From a virus, in IMG/VR virus record IMGVR_UViG_3300047321_000318, positions 1 through 20,162 of that record: a DNA stretch of 20,162 nucleotides. One strand, given 5' to 3'. The translations under genes were made by a program, and so were the position numbers. Below, piece after piece: positions 1 through 6,543 of this stretch (the stretch's first letter is position 1; the number at the start of each line of letters is the position of its first letter). Below the pieces are notes generated by a model, which was not told the DNA's origin, ran no database searches, and worked only from the letters and a program-made list of their open reading frames with translations.

Positions 1-2
1 GC

Positions 3-122
3 ATGGAAGTGGCGAAACTGATCCTGGCATTCCAGGACGATGCCGACCTGCTCAACACCCATGCTGACCGATTACGCGAGCGCGGTCTGGGACGCGGGCG
101 ACGCTCTTCCGATGTCGCCTAG
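3..122 (+). CDS. 3' end of an unidentified gene in the left flank (partial)
   Basis: An open frame runs from the window edge to a TAG at 120-122, giving 39 visible residues. It has an acidic stretch (FQDDADLLNTHADRLRER) followed by a basic end (GLGRGRRSSDVA). The ATG at position 3 is probably internal, because the frame is open to the very edge and no ribosome binding site can be seen. I do not recognise the protein. It lies outside the prophage, about 220 bases before the tRNA remnant, so it belongs to the host or to an older element at the same site. The other two plus-strand frames are closed within about 70 bases, which favours this frame, but the stretch is too short for certainty. Confidence 0.4.
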   Translation: MEVAKLILAFQDDADLLNTHADRLRERGLGRGRRSSDVA

Positions 123-248
123 CGCCGGGGGCTGCAATAGCTCGGGTGCTGGCAAGCTTTTGTCCCAAGAGCGATGTGCCTACGATAATTTACGCGAGAA
201 ATTCCCGCTAACGCGCTGATTTTATTGGATATAGATGTACGGAAAGCC

Positions 249-267
249 GTCACAGGTGCGGTGTGAC
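249..267. repeat. short inverted repeat in the left flank
   Basis: GTCACA and TGTGAC, six bases each, flank a seven-base spacer. It lies in the gene-free stretch 123-342 between the partial gene and the tRNA remnant. No T-run follows it on either strand, so it is not a convincing intrinsic terminator. It could be a small operator or chance. Nothing else gene-like is visible in 123-280. Confidence 0.3.
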
Positions 268-280
268 ACCACAAAGTGAG

Positions 281-400
281 TTGGGGGACAGATAGGAAGT
301 CGATTTTACTTGAGGAAAGCAGCCTAACTGCTTGATTTTGAATGGTGCCCGAAGCCGGAATCGAACCGGCACGCCCTTACGAGCGGGGGATTTTAAGTCC
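281..400. repeat. attL: attL: left copy of the prophage attachment repeat with tRNA-Leu 3' fragment
   Basis: Bases 302-400 match 20008-20106 with one mismatch (A at the left copy, C at the right, within GAGGAAAGC versus GAGGACAGC). Bases 343-400 are the last 58 nt of tRNA-Leu on the minus strand, including CCA, with no mismatch. After 400 the two copies diverge completely: the right continues into the 5' half of the tRNA and the left into prophage DNA. This is the usual signature of tyrosine-integrase insertion into a tRNA 3' end. Weaker similarity at the same register extends leftwards to 281. The fragment lacks the tRNA 5' half and cannot fold as a tRNA. Confidence 0.9.
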
Positions 401-442
401 TAGGATAAACTCAAGCGGGCTGAGGCGTGTACGCCAATTTCC

Positions 443-515
443 GGTCCGCAATCGATCCAAAACAACGGGCATTTCGTTTAATGTTTGCGGATAGCTGAAA
501 TCGATTGCGGCCCAG
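443..515. other. candidate integrase arm-type sites, left side
   Basis: The motif ATTGCGGACC, found twice just after the integrase gene (19967-19977 and 19986-19996), also occurs just inside attL. It is inverted at 443-452 and in direct orientation, with one change (ATTGCGGCCCAG), at 504-515. A weaker relative (TTTGCGGATAG) starts near 484. Tyrosine integrases of this kind bind short repeated arm sites on both sides of the core, so the placement fits. The rest of 401-631 holds no gene I can support. Confidence 0.45.
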
Positions 516-631
516 ATTTAACTGGGTATTTCTGAGGCCCTCCCGGACCTGCACGTGTTCGCCGAAAACACACAGTATGCCGAAACTGCATAACCCACCC
601 TCCCCGGAATCCCCGCCGACCTCCTGCCGTC

Positions 632-660
632 CTGGCTGGAAAATCCCCTTCATCTATACT
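632..660 (+). promoter_or_regulatory. possible sigma70 promoter for the left plus-strand genes
   Basis: TATACT at 655-660 is a five-of-six match to the -10 consensus. A weak -35 (CTGGCT, 632-637) lies 17 bases upstream. It is followed at the right distance by an AAGGAG ribosome binding site and the ATG at 686. The -35 is poor, so an activator or an extended -10 might be needed. Confidence 0.4.
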
Positions 661-685
661 CACCGCTCAATCCAAGGAGCGGAAC

Positions 686-940
686 ATGCCAGACCCGCGA
701 TACCTCACATGGAACGAGAAGTGGCTCATCACCACCGACATGATCAACTGCTCGGAGTGCTGGGCCGCGCAGTTCATAGCGCACCGGGATAGAGAGTTCG
801 AGCACGGGCCGACCTGCGCCTGGCGCGGGCCAGGGCAGCGTCCCTACATGGAGCTGCTGGAAATGCTCAAAGCCATCCAAGACGATCTGCCGGAGGATTT
901 CGCTCAGCAGTCTGGGCACCGCCCATCCAAGCCGACTTGA
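686..940 (+). CDS. small phage protein with possible zinc-binding cysteines
   Basis: 84 residues, with AAGGAG six bases before the ATG, which makes the start convincing. I do not recognise the family. The visible feature is a Cys22-x2-Cys25 pair followed by His40-x3-Cys44, a spacing that could hold one zinc ion as in small treble-clef or zinc-ribbon proteins. The rest is tryptophan-rich at the N-terminus (TWNEKWLITTD) and helical and acidic after residue 54. No signal peptide or membrane segment is apparent. It is the first of three small plus-strand genes between attL and the lysis genes, opposite in direction to the tail operon, where temperate phages often carry accessory genes. Function unknown. 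Confidence 0.7.
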   Translation: MPDPRYLTWNEKWLITTDMINCSECWAAQFIAHRDREFEHGPTCAWRGPGQRPYMELLEMLKAIQDDLPEDFAQQSGHRPSKPT

Positions 941-977
941 GAAACCACTAAGACTCGAATACTGTACGCCCATACAG
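937..977 (+). promoter_or_regulatory. candidate promoter overlapped by a LexA-like (SOS) box
   Basis: TTGAGA at 937-942 (five of six to the -35 consensus) is followed after 17 bases by TACTGT at 960-965 (three of six to the -10). A 16-base palindromic site, CTGTACGCCCATACAG, covers 962-977. It has the CTGT-N8-ACAG form of the LexA operator used in gamma-proteobacteria, with the flanking TA steps also conserved, but its centre is GC-rich rather than AT-rich. It overlaps the -10 and precedes the ATG at 996, where a LexA operator would act. Confidence 0.45.
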
Positions 978-995
978 CACAGATTGAGCAGCAGC

Positions 996-1325
996 ATGGA
1001 AATCGACGACAGCGACTTCGGGTGCCTGGGCATCCCTTCCCCTCTGGAAATGTACCAGCAGCAGTGCGTGCTGCTCGCGACCGAGATCGAGGAGCACCAG
1101 GTGGACCTGCGCCAGTGCCGCGCCAACATCGCCAAGCTGGTGACCATCAACGCCCAGGTGTCGGCGGAGCGGGACAGCGTGAAGCACGAACTGGCCTGCA
1201 CCAAGCGGATGCTATCTGACGCCTACCTGAGATTATCGACAGTAGAGAACACGCTGGTAGGATATCGGGCATGGCAGGCACGACTGACTGCAAATGAGGC
1301 GGCGAATCCACCCGCAGACCACTGA
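996..1325 (+). CDS. small hypothetical phage protein with a coiled-coil-like centre
   Basis: 109 residues from the ATG at 996; a TTG at 984 in the same frame would add four residues. Neither start has a strong Shine-Dalgarno sequence. The central part (about residues 20-90) is predicted by eye to be a long amphipathic helix with leucine and valine spacing typical of coiled coils (LLATEIEEHQVDLRQCRANI and what follows), with four cysteines overall. No signal peptide or membrane segment. I do not recognise it. It begins directly behind the LexA-like box, so it may be the first gene of a damage-inducible transcript that continues into the gene at 1339, 13 bases downstream. Confidence 0.65.
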   Translation: MEIDDSDFGCLGIPSPLEMYQQQCVLLATEIEEHQVDLRQCRANIAKLVTINAQVSAERDSVKHELACTKRMLSDAYLRLSTVENTLVGYRAWQARLTANEAANPPADH

Positions 1326-1338
1326 CAAGGAGTTGGCC

Positions 1339-1581
1339 ATGCCATTCGAGAACATGATCCTCCCGCCGGCCATCCTCGCCGTGAGCCAGCGCCTGCTTGC
1401 AGCGATCGAGGAAGCGGCAACCCCGAACTACACCGTAAAGGCTGGTGCGCTTGCCGAGGGCTTCGTCCTTGGGTTGGAAACTGCGCGCACTCTGGAAGCT
1501 GCGCGGATCGAGGCGCTGTACATCCTGTTCGACGAGGCGACCGAGATGCGACTGCGAGAAATGGCGAATGCCGGGAAGTGA
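1339..1581 (+). CDS. small hypothetical phage protein
   Basis: 80 residues. The start at 1339 is chosen over the upstream in-frame ATG at 1294 because AAGGAG lies at the right distance before it (acaaggagttggccATG) and because 1294 lies inside the preceding gene. The protein appears all-helical, with a Leu/Ala-rich helix near residues 9-26 and an acidic helix near the end (EALYILFDEATEMRLREM). No known motif, signal peptide or membrane segment. It ends 17 bases before the stop of the convergent Rz gene, with no evident terminator between them. Function unknown. Confidence 0.65.
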   Translation: MPFENMILPPAILAVSQRLLAAIEEAATPNYTVKAGALAEGFVLGLETARTLEAARIEALYILFDEATEMRLREMANAGK

Positions 1582-1598
1582 CGGTAGGAGCCTGCACT

Positions 1599-2123
1599 CT
1601 ATGGTGCCTGGATACTCCGCACATAGTCCTGCAGAGCTGTCAGGGCTGCGCGCTCGGCGACAAGCTCGGCGCGGAGATCGAGAACAGCTTGTCCAGCTGT
1701 TCCACTGAGCTCGACTGTTGCTGCATCGCCCACGCCGGGGCTGCTGGAGGCTTGGAGCACCCCGCCGCTACCGTTACTGCTTGCGGTGCAGATGCCTGCG
1801 ATGCGCAGCCGGCGAGTGCCGTCAGCAACAGCAGCGCGCAACTTGTCATTTTCAACGAGTGCATCGGTCTTCTCCTTAGTACGTTGGGCGTCTAGGTCGG
1901 CAACCTTCTGTTCGGCGGCCTGCTGCTGCTCGAGCGCTTTGCTGGTCTGTGCCGCACCGGCGGTGGTGATCTTGAGTAAGTCGGCCTGAAAGCTGGCTGA
2001 CTGAGTGGCGAGCTGGTTTTCGTACTTGTTGGACTGCCAGGACCAGGCCCCGTAGGCGCTGCCGCCCATCAGCGCCAGGACGATCATCCCGAGAGCTGCC
2101 CACTTCAAGGCAAGTGCGTTCAT
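1599..2123 (-). CDS. Rz: Rz-like i-spanin (inner-membrane spanin subunit)
   Basis: 174 residues. An N-terminal membrane segment (about residues 7-26, AALGMIVLALMGGSAYGAW) is followed by a long Gln/Ala/Lys-rich periplasmic coiled coil, the standard layout of Rz. In tailed phages the i-spanin pairs with an outer-membrane lipoprotein (Rz1) and fuses inner and outer membranes in the last step of lysis. Its start overlaps the end of the endolysin gene by four bases (ATGA), and Rz1 is nested inside it in another frame, which makes the assignment strong. It ends the minus-strand late operon. Confidence 0.88.
   Translation of the reverse strand: MNALALKWAALGMIVLALMGGSAYGAWSWQSNKYENQLATQSASFQADLLKITTAGAAQTSKALEQQQAAEQKVADLDAQRTKEKTDALVENDKLRAAVADGTRRLRIAGICTASSNGSGGVLQASSSPGVGDAATVELSGTAGQAVLDLRAELVAERAALTALQDYVRSIQAP
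1640..1864 (-). CDS. Rz1: Rz1-like o-spanin lipoprotein nested inside Rz
   Basis: 74 residues in a different frame wholly within the Rz gene. It has a signal peptide with a lipobox, LAGC at residues 17-20, so Cys20 would be lipidated after cleavage by signal peptidase II. The mature part is short and rich in Pro, Ser and Gln, as usual for Rz1, which links to the periplasmic end of Rz. An internal Met at residue 6 (1849) is an alternative start. The embedded arrangement is well known from lambda and many Pseudomonas phages. Confidence 0.85.
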   Translation of the reverse strand: MHSLKMTSCALLLLTALAGCASQASAPQAVTVAAGCSKPPAAPAWAMQQQSSSVEQLDKLFSISAPSLSPSAQP

Positions 2124-2770
2124 GCCAGCACCTTCAGCGCGCGCAGGTAAATGGCCTTGCGGTCATCGGCACCAGCCGGGATGCGCCCTGCTTTGCCGGT
2201 GTTCACGATGCTGCCGATATCGGCGTTGTTGCCGGCGTCGGCCAGGGCATTGAGCTTGTTGCTGTCCCAGTACCAGCCCGCTGCCATAGCTGCGGGGCCA
2301 GGCTCTAACAGCAGGTCTGGCTCATCGACCAAAGGGAGGCCGATGGCCGCGCCGCACAGCCGGTAGTTGTCCTTGCCGGTGAGCTGGATCAGCCCGCGAC
2401 CACGGTAACGCCAGCCATCACCGGGCAGCGTGTTGCCCATGCGGTCACCATAGGCGGCATTGGCGATCGCCTCGGGCTGCCGGGCAATCTTCATTGCCAA
2501 TGGGTTGGGCTGGGGAGGTGTGGCGCTGGGGTCGATGGAAAAACGGCTCTTCCAATTGATGGCCAGGCCTTGGGCGCCATAGTTGAGGTCCTCGGCCAGC
2601 TTGGTGAACTGCGCCGACTCATGGCCGGTCTGCGCCAGGAAGGCTGCCGCGCGAGCTGGGGTGTTGATGGTGTACCTGGCCATGGCCGCGTTGACGGCAT
2701 CAACAAAAACGCCGGCAACTGGGCCGGCGTTCGGGAGTATCTGCAGCAGTTGCTGCTTATTGATCAACAT
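2120..2770 (-). CDS. endolysin, glycoside hydrolase family 19 (chitinase/lysozyme class)
   Basis: 216 residues, one compact catalytic domain. Signatures of phage GH19 muralytic enzymes are visible: an HES motif with Glu51, a second acidic site at Glu60 (LAEDLNY), the YGDRMGN segment near residue 107, and RYRGRGLIQLTG at about 121-132. The enzyme would cut the glycan strand of peptidoglycan. Glu51 and Glu60 are the likely catalytic acids by family analogy. There is no signal peptide or SAR-type membrane anchor, so release would need a holin, and none is found nearby. The ATG at 2770 is preferred to the GTG at 2773 because GGAGAAAGGTG precedes it. It overlaps Rz by four bases and lies just after a terminator. 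Confidence 0.9.
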   Translation of the reverse strand: MLINKQQLLQILPNAGPVAGVFVDAVNAAMARYTINTPARAAAFLAQTGHESAQFTKLAEDLNYGAQGLAINWKSRFSIDPSATPPQPNPLAMKIARQPEAIANAAYGDRMGNTLPGDGWRYRGRGLIQLTGKDNYRLCGAAIGLPLVDEPDLLLEPGPAAMAAGWYWDSNKLNALADAGNNADIGSIVNTGKAGRIPAGADDRKAIYLRALKVLA

Positions 2771-2787
2771 CACCTTTCTCCAGGCGT

Positions 2788-2813
2788 AAAAAAGCCCGCG
2801 CTGAGCGGGCTTT
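2788..2813 (-). terminator. intrinsic terminator between the acyltransferase and endolysin genes
   Basis: A perfect nine-base-pair stem (AAAGCCCGC at 2791-2799, GCGGGCTTT at 2805-2813) with a five-base loop is followed on the minus strand by six T residues. It lies between the acyltransferase stop at 2830 and the endolysin start at 2770. It would end transcripts from the right unless the late operon is antiterminated or the lysis genes have their own promoter. On the plus strand it has only a three-T tail, so it is mainly a minus-strand terminator. Confidence 0.85.
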
Positions 2814-2829
2814 GTGGTGTAATTTAGGC

Positions 2830-3867
2830 CTATGCAGCAGCAAGCCTTGGTCTGAATCTAGATTGAAGGGAGTGCCTAAATTTTTCAATCGGCATCTCAA
2901 TTATGAAGTGCAAGCACGCCCCTGCAATAATCGCGCAGGCCATTCCCACGAAAAGCCATGAAACACTGTCATGATGTGCAGAGTTCAGCGTAATATAAAA
3001 ATACCAGTGAACCAAATATATCGGAAAACTCCACGCCCCGAGAAGAGTTATAGCTCTAGACCTCAGAAAACCGCCAATTATACCCATGCCATCTGCAAGG
3101 ACAATTATGAAGGTGGCCCAGAGAAAACTAAGAAAAACAAACTTGTCCATCAGCCATTTATCTATAGGCATTCCAAACAAAACATTGCGGACTATCGGAC
3201 TCGATGCAATCATAAGAATTATGACCAGGGATCCGACGACCGTAGCAGTCCTTGCAGTAACATACTTTCTGTAGAATTCCATGGATAGTGCGGCATAGCA
3301 TCCTAGCGTAAAGCTAGACAGGTACCAGTGGGTAGAGATACTGCTTTCCGGGGTATTCCAGTATGGCCACGCCAATTGCTGAGTAAGTATTAGCAAGGCC
3401 GAGGTAGTAGCTAGACCGGCCTGACCACTGAAAGATCTAGCTCTAATCAAAATAAATGCTATGACTGGAAGGAATACATAGAACTTGAACTCTACCGGAA
3501 TAGTCCATAAATGAGCAAATCCATTTCTAAATAGAATTGCGTCTTTCAGATCGGTTGTGGTAGTAATTCCTGCTGTACCCAAAAGATAATACAAAAGTGC
3601 GACAATTGAGAACAGCGGAATGATTCTTAGGGCTCGACCCACTGCATATGATCCAATTGAATACATAGAAAACCCAGACCTCTCAAATTTAGATGTCAGC
3701 AGGAATGCACTAAGGACGAAGAATAACCAAACACCAATTTTACCTGCGCCTACTAACGCTACGTATGATCCAGTTATAAATATCGCTACCGCGTGAACAC
3801 TGATCACAATCAAGCATGCGAGCCCCCTAATTCCGTCAGCACCCGAATAATGCGTACTTCTATCCAT
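2830..3867 (-). CDS. membrane acyltransferase, acyltransferase-3 family (putative O-antigen acetylase)
   Basis: 345 residues from the chosen ATG, with about ten hydrophobic membrane segments. The N-terminus carries the family hallmark: Arg14 in DGIRGLACLIVISVH with the probable catalytic His25. Near the C-terminus is SFPIYLVHWYFY, also typical. These enzymes move acyl groups, usually acetyl, from the cytoplasm onto surface glycans. In phages they are known to modify O-antigen and block superinfection; the substrate here is inferred. The ATG at 3867 has AGGTGG seven bases upstream; the ATG at 3888 (seven more residues) has GGAGG at a longer spacing. Codon and base use are clearly AT-richer than all neighbours, a sign of separate acquisition. 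It lies between the fibre chaperone and a strong terminator. Confidence 0.88.
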   Translation of the reverse strand: MDRSTHYSGADGIRGLACLIVISVHAVAIFITGSYVALVGAGKIGVWLFFVLSAFLLTSKFERSGFSMYSIGSYAVGRALRIIPLFSIVALLYYLLGTAGITTTTDLKDAILFRNGFAHLWTIPVEFKFYVFLPVIAFILIRARSFSGQAGLATTSALLILTQQLAWPYWNTPESSISTHWYLSSFTLGCYAALSMEFYRKYVTARTATVVGSLVIILMIASSPIVRNVLFGMPIDKWLMDKFVFLSFLWATFIIVLADGMGIIGGFLRSRAITLLGAWSFPIYLVHWYFYITLNSAHHDSVSWLFVGMACAIIAGACLHFIIEMPIEKFRHSLQSRFRPRLAAA

Positions 3868-3927
3868 AACCACCCCACCTAAAGTCATTTATTAAATCAT
3901 CCTCCAAGGTGAGGGCCAAGGTATTTT

Positions 3928-4374
3928 TCAGGAAGAAGGCTGCGTTGGCCATGTAGGCGAGGCGACCGTGAGGTCGACTCGGTTAACGGCTACTCGATAT
4001 TGCTTCCACAGCTTGAGCAGCGACGTTTCGTCGGCGGTGGCATCATCGAGGTCTACTGCGTCCTGGAGTGGCGCAATTGCCAGGGTGGCCACCGCAAGTA
4101 GCGCGTCCCGGGTCCGAGTATTGGTCGCCAGAATTTCGGCAGCTGTAGGTGGGACAATCGCGGGAGCGGTCAGCACTCCAGCGGAATAGCTCCAGCCAAT
4201 CTGGGCTGTGTCGCTTTTTATGGCGATATAGCCTTCGGGCGGCGACCATTCGTCAACCCCGTTCCAGAGCGAAATGTTCTCCACTAGACCAGTCTCTATG
4301 TTGATGATGGCATAGTGTTTTGCGTCGCTAGGCACTTCTACGTCGGGCGCCGAATCAGTGACGTTATTCATCAT
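3928..4374 (-). CDS. tail fibre assembly chaperone
   Basis: 148 residues from the ATG at 4374, which overlaps the tail fibre stop as ATGA and has GGGAG at the right distance; a start at 4386 is less likely. The middle segment (YAIINIETGLVENISLWNGV, then a PPEGYIAI stretch) and the helical C-terminal half with DALLAVATLAIAPLQDAVDL and LLKLWKQYRVAVNRVDL match the tail fibre assembly protein type (Caudo_TAP, as in Mu gpU and lambda Tfa). These proteins help fold the distal fibre or stay bound at its tip. Position directly after the fibre gene agrees. Confidence 0.85.
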   Translation of the reverse strand: MMNNVTDSAPDVEVPSDAKHYAIINIETGLVENISLWNGVDEWSPPEGYIAIKSDTAQIGWSYSAGVLTAPAIVPPTAAEILATNTRTRDALLAVATLAIAPLQDAVDLDDATADETSLLKLWKQYRVAVNRVDLTVASPTWPTQPSS

Positions 4375-5942
4375 GCATACTCCCATACGATAACCGCGCC
4401 TACACCACCATTGCCGCCCGCAAATGGGCCCGTGACGCTGGTGGCGTTGGCTCCAGAACCACCAGAGCCATATGTACCAGCCTGGCCTGCTGCCGCCCCA
4501 GCGACCTGAGGGCCGCCAGGGCTCAACTGGCTTGCACCGCCTCCACCAGAAAGTACGTTTGTCGTATTCATGGCCTGAACTGCGCCGCCAACCCCGCCAT
4601 ACGAGTTCGCTATATTGCCACTCGATCCAAGACCGCCGGCGGCTCCGTTCAGTTGCAAGGGAGCACCATTGCCATTCGGTAGGCCGCTGCCGCCGCCTCC
4701 TCCTGAAGCGGTAATGAGAGAGCCGAAGGCGCTGCCGCCACCATTAGATCCTGGCTGGGAAACACCGTTTGCGCCGCCAGCGCCGCCGCTCCCGACTGTG
4801 ATTGCCGTAACTGCAGGCGAGGTGATCCGGCTTTTTGCATATCCACCGCCCCCACCTCCGCATCCTGCCGAGTACCCGCCAGACGAAGTGGCGGCTGCCG
4901 CACCGCCACCACCACCACCTGCTTGCACTTCAACAATAATTGAATTGACACCCGCAGAGGGGGTGTAAGTGCCGCTAGATCTGAATACCTGTACATTGAG
5001 AAGACGGCCCGGGCTTATCGCCGCCGACGCGACCTGCACAAAGGCGGTGCTGGCTATCTGAGTGGTGCTCGTACCTGCAGCCGCAGTAGGGGCTGCCGGG
5101 GTGCCTGTTAAGGTTGGCGAATCAAGGCCGGCGATTTCTCGCCACGCACTGAAACTCCCATTATTTGAAGCGCGTTGAAACAGTCGGTTAGTCGCTTGCG
5201 GCATGAATAGCTGCTGAGAATAAGTCGAGGCATTTGTAGCAACGATCAACACGCCGCTATTGAACCCAGCTGGGATGTTAGTAGTGCCCGCGCCCATCTG
5301 ATAAAAGCCACCCGCTACGACCGTATTGGCATCGGTATTTTGGAGGTCCGTCATATCAGACGTGCCTATCCCAAAAGCTGCCATAGCAGCCTGCACAAAC
5401 GCAGTTGTGGCAATGGAGGTGTCACTATCGCCAACTGCGGGTGTTGGGGCGGTCGGGTTGCCGGCCAGAGCCGGCGACAAAAGTGGTGCGCCCCCCAGGT
5501 TCGAGAGCGCATCGGACTTATTGTTTGCCCCGGTGCCGCCCTTGGCGACCGGCAGAATTCCAGTGAAACTGTCAGGCGTAGTAGGCCAGTTGCCCGGCTG
5601 GATGAGACTCCAGGTGTTGTTATCCGAAGCGCCTTGCGGGGTAATGTTGGTATTGGCCGAGTTTGCCTGGAACAAGTATCCGGCGTAATAAACCAAAGAT
5701 GCTTTCTTGTATGGAACGTCGGAGCGCCACGACAGGAAGCCCTGCTGTTCGATCTCCTGCAATCCCATATCCACGCGGGCCTGCCAGTAGTTCTGCATCC
5801 GAGCGGTAGGCGGCTCGGCGCTGGCGCTACCCACCCAGCCCTGTTCAATCACACCTTGGTCGGCAGTCGTAGTCTCTCCACCCATCTGGTCAGAGGTGGC
5901 GTCTTCCGCCCAAACACGGCTGTAACTTGCTGGACGAGTCAT
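4371..5942 (-). CDS. tail fibre with glycine-rich receptor-binding tip
   Basis: 523 residues. The N-terminal 120 residues probably attach to the baseplate. ILPVAKGGTGANNKSDALSN at 129-148 is a motif very common in phage fibres. Two copies of a linker follow: SPALAGNPTAPTPAVGDSDT (156-175, then SIATTAFVQAA) and DSPTLTGTPAAPTAAAGTST (274-293, then TQIASTAFVQVA). From about residue 340 to the end the chain is dominated by glycine runs (GGGGGG at 342-347 and several later), like the polyglycine sandwich tips of T-even gp38-type adhesins; that structural parallel is inference. The fibre would decide host range. It starts at TAATG, sharing a base with the stop of the preceding gene. Confidence 0.88.
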   Translation of the reverse strand: MTRPASYSRVWAEDATSDQMGGETTTADQGVIEQGWVGSASAEPPTARMQNYWQARVDMGLQEIEQQGFLSWRSDVPYKKASLVYYAGYLFQANSANTNITPQGASDNNTWSLIQPGNWPTTPDSFTGILPVAKGGTGANNKSDALSNLGGAPLLSPALAGNPTAPTPAVGDSDTSIATTAFVQAAMAAFGIGTSDMTDLQNTDANTVVAGGFYQMGAGTTNIPAGFNSGVLIVATNASTYSQQLFMPQATNRLFQRASNNGSFSAWREIAGLDSPTLTGTPAAPTAAAGTSTTQIASTAFVQVASAAISPGRLLNVQVFRSSGTYTPSAGVNSIIVEVQAGGGGGGAAAATSSGGYSAGCGGGGGGYAKSRITSPAVTAITVGSGGAGGANGVSQPGSNGGGSAFGSLITASGGGGGSGLPNGNGAPLQLNGAAGGLGSSGNIANSYGGVGGAVQAMNTTNVLSGGGGASQLSPGGPQVAGAAAGQAGTYGSGGSGANATSVTGPFAGGNGGVGAVIVWEYA

Positions 5943-6538
5943 TAACTGCCCCCATTGATAGAAGTGATTTCAACGCCCATCGGCTTGGGGATGAGGTCGT
6001 AATTGACGGCGAGGTAATAGAGCACGCTGCTGTAGGAGAGCGTGTTCAGGTTGATCGTCATCGTCATGTCCTTGTTGTCGACGACCGTGCAGGAAATGCC
6101 GAAGATATCGTCTATGGCAGCCTTCACGGTATCGATAGTGCAAAGAATGGAGTTCTTGTAGATTTTCCCCTTGATCACCGACCTGAAGGCGTAATCAGGG
6201 ATGGGAATGGTCTGAGTTGCCGCTGTAGCGTCGTAGTACGGCGCCTGGTTGTATCCCTTGGCAGTCAGGTCGCCCAGGTAGCCGAAGTACTCCAGCGCGG
6301 CCATGGAGATGCGCGGGCGCTGACTGATGCCCACGATCCGCCCGACGATGTCGAGCATCACGCCGGACACATTCTGGTAATCGAGGATGTAGTTCAGGAT
6401 CTGCAGCGGGTTTTCCAGGCTTGTCGCAACGAGCGACGGGATGGTATCGATCCAGCTGACCAGCTTCGGGCCTTTCTGGTACCACCCGTATATGCGCGAC
6501 TCAGCCTTCGACACGTAATCGAAATTGGCGTCCGGCAT
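5942..6538 (-). CDS. baseplate protein, DUF2612 family (gpI-like wedge/fibre connector)
   Basis: 198 residues. The segment with IPSLVATSLENPLQILNYIL, then VSGVMLDIVGRIVGISQRPR, matches the DUF2612 family, which occupies the position of P2 gpI between baseplate J and the tail fibre. By analogy it links wedge to fibre. Spacing is tight: it begins five bases after baseplate J ends and its stop overlaps the fibre start (TAATG). No signal peptide or membrane segment. Assignment rests on motif recognition plus gene order. Confidence 0.82.
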   Translation of the reverse strand: MPDANFDYVSKAESRIYGWYQKGPKLVSWIDTIPSLVATSLENPLQILNYILDYQNVSGVMLDIVGRIVGISQRPRISMAALEYFGYLGDLTAKGYNQAPYYDATAATQTIPIPDYAFRSVIKGKIYKNSILCTIDTVKAAIDDIFGISCTVVDNKDMTMTINLNTLSYSSVLYYLAVNYDLIPKPMGVEITSINGGS

Positions 6539-6543
6539 GGGGT

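Noticed and set aside
343-400. A second tRNA-Leu gene at the left end
   Set aside because: Only the last 58 nt are present. The 5' half, including one side of the acceptor and anticodon stems, is missing, so it is an att duplication.
3904-3922. CCAAGGT direct repeat between the fibre chaperone and acyltransferase genes
   Set aside because: Seven bases repeated once is not enough to support a functional or insertion-related claim.
4615-4968. Proline-rich plus-strand open frame with PPPPPP runs
   Set aside because: The proline runs are the reverse complement of the glycine codons of the fibre tip.
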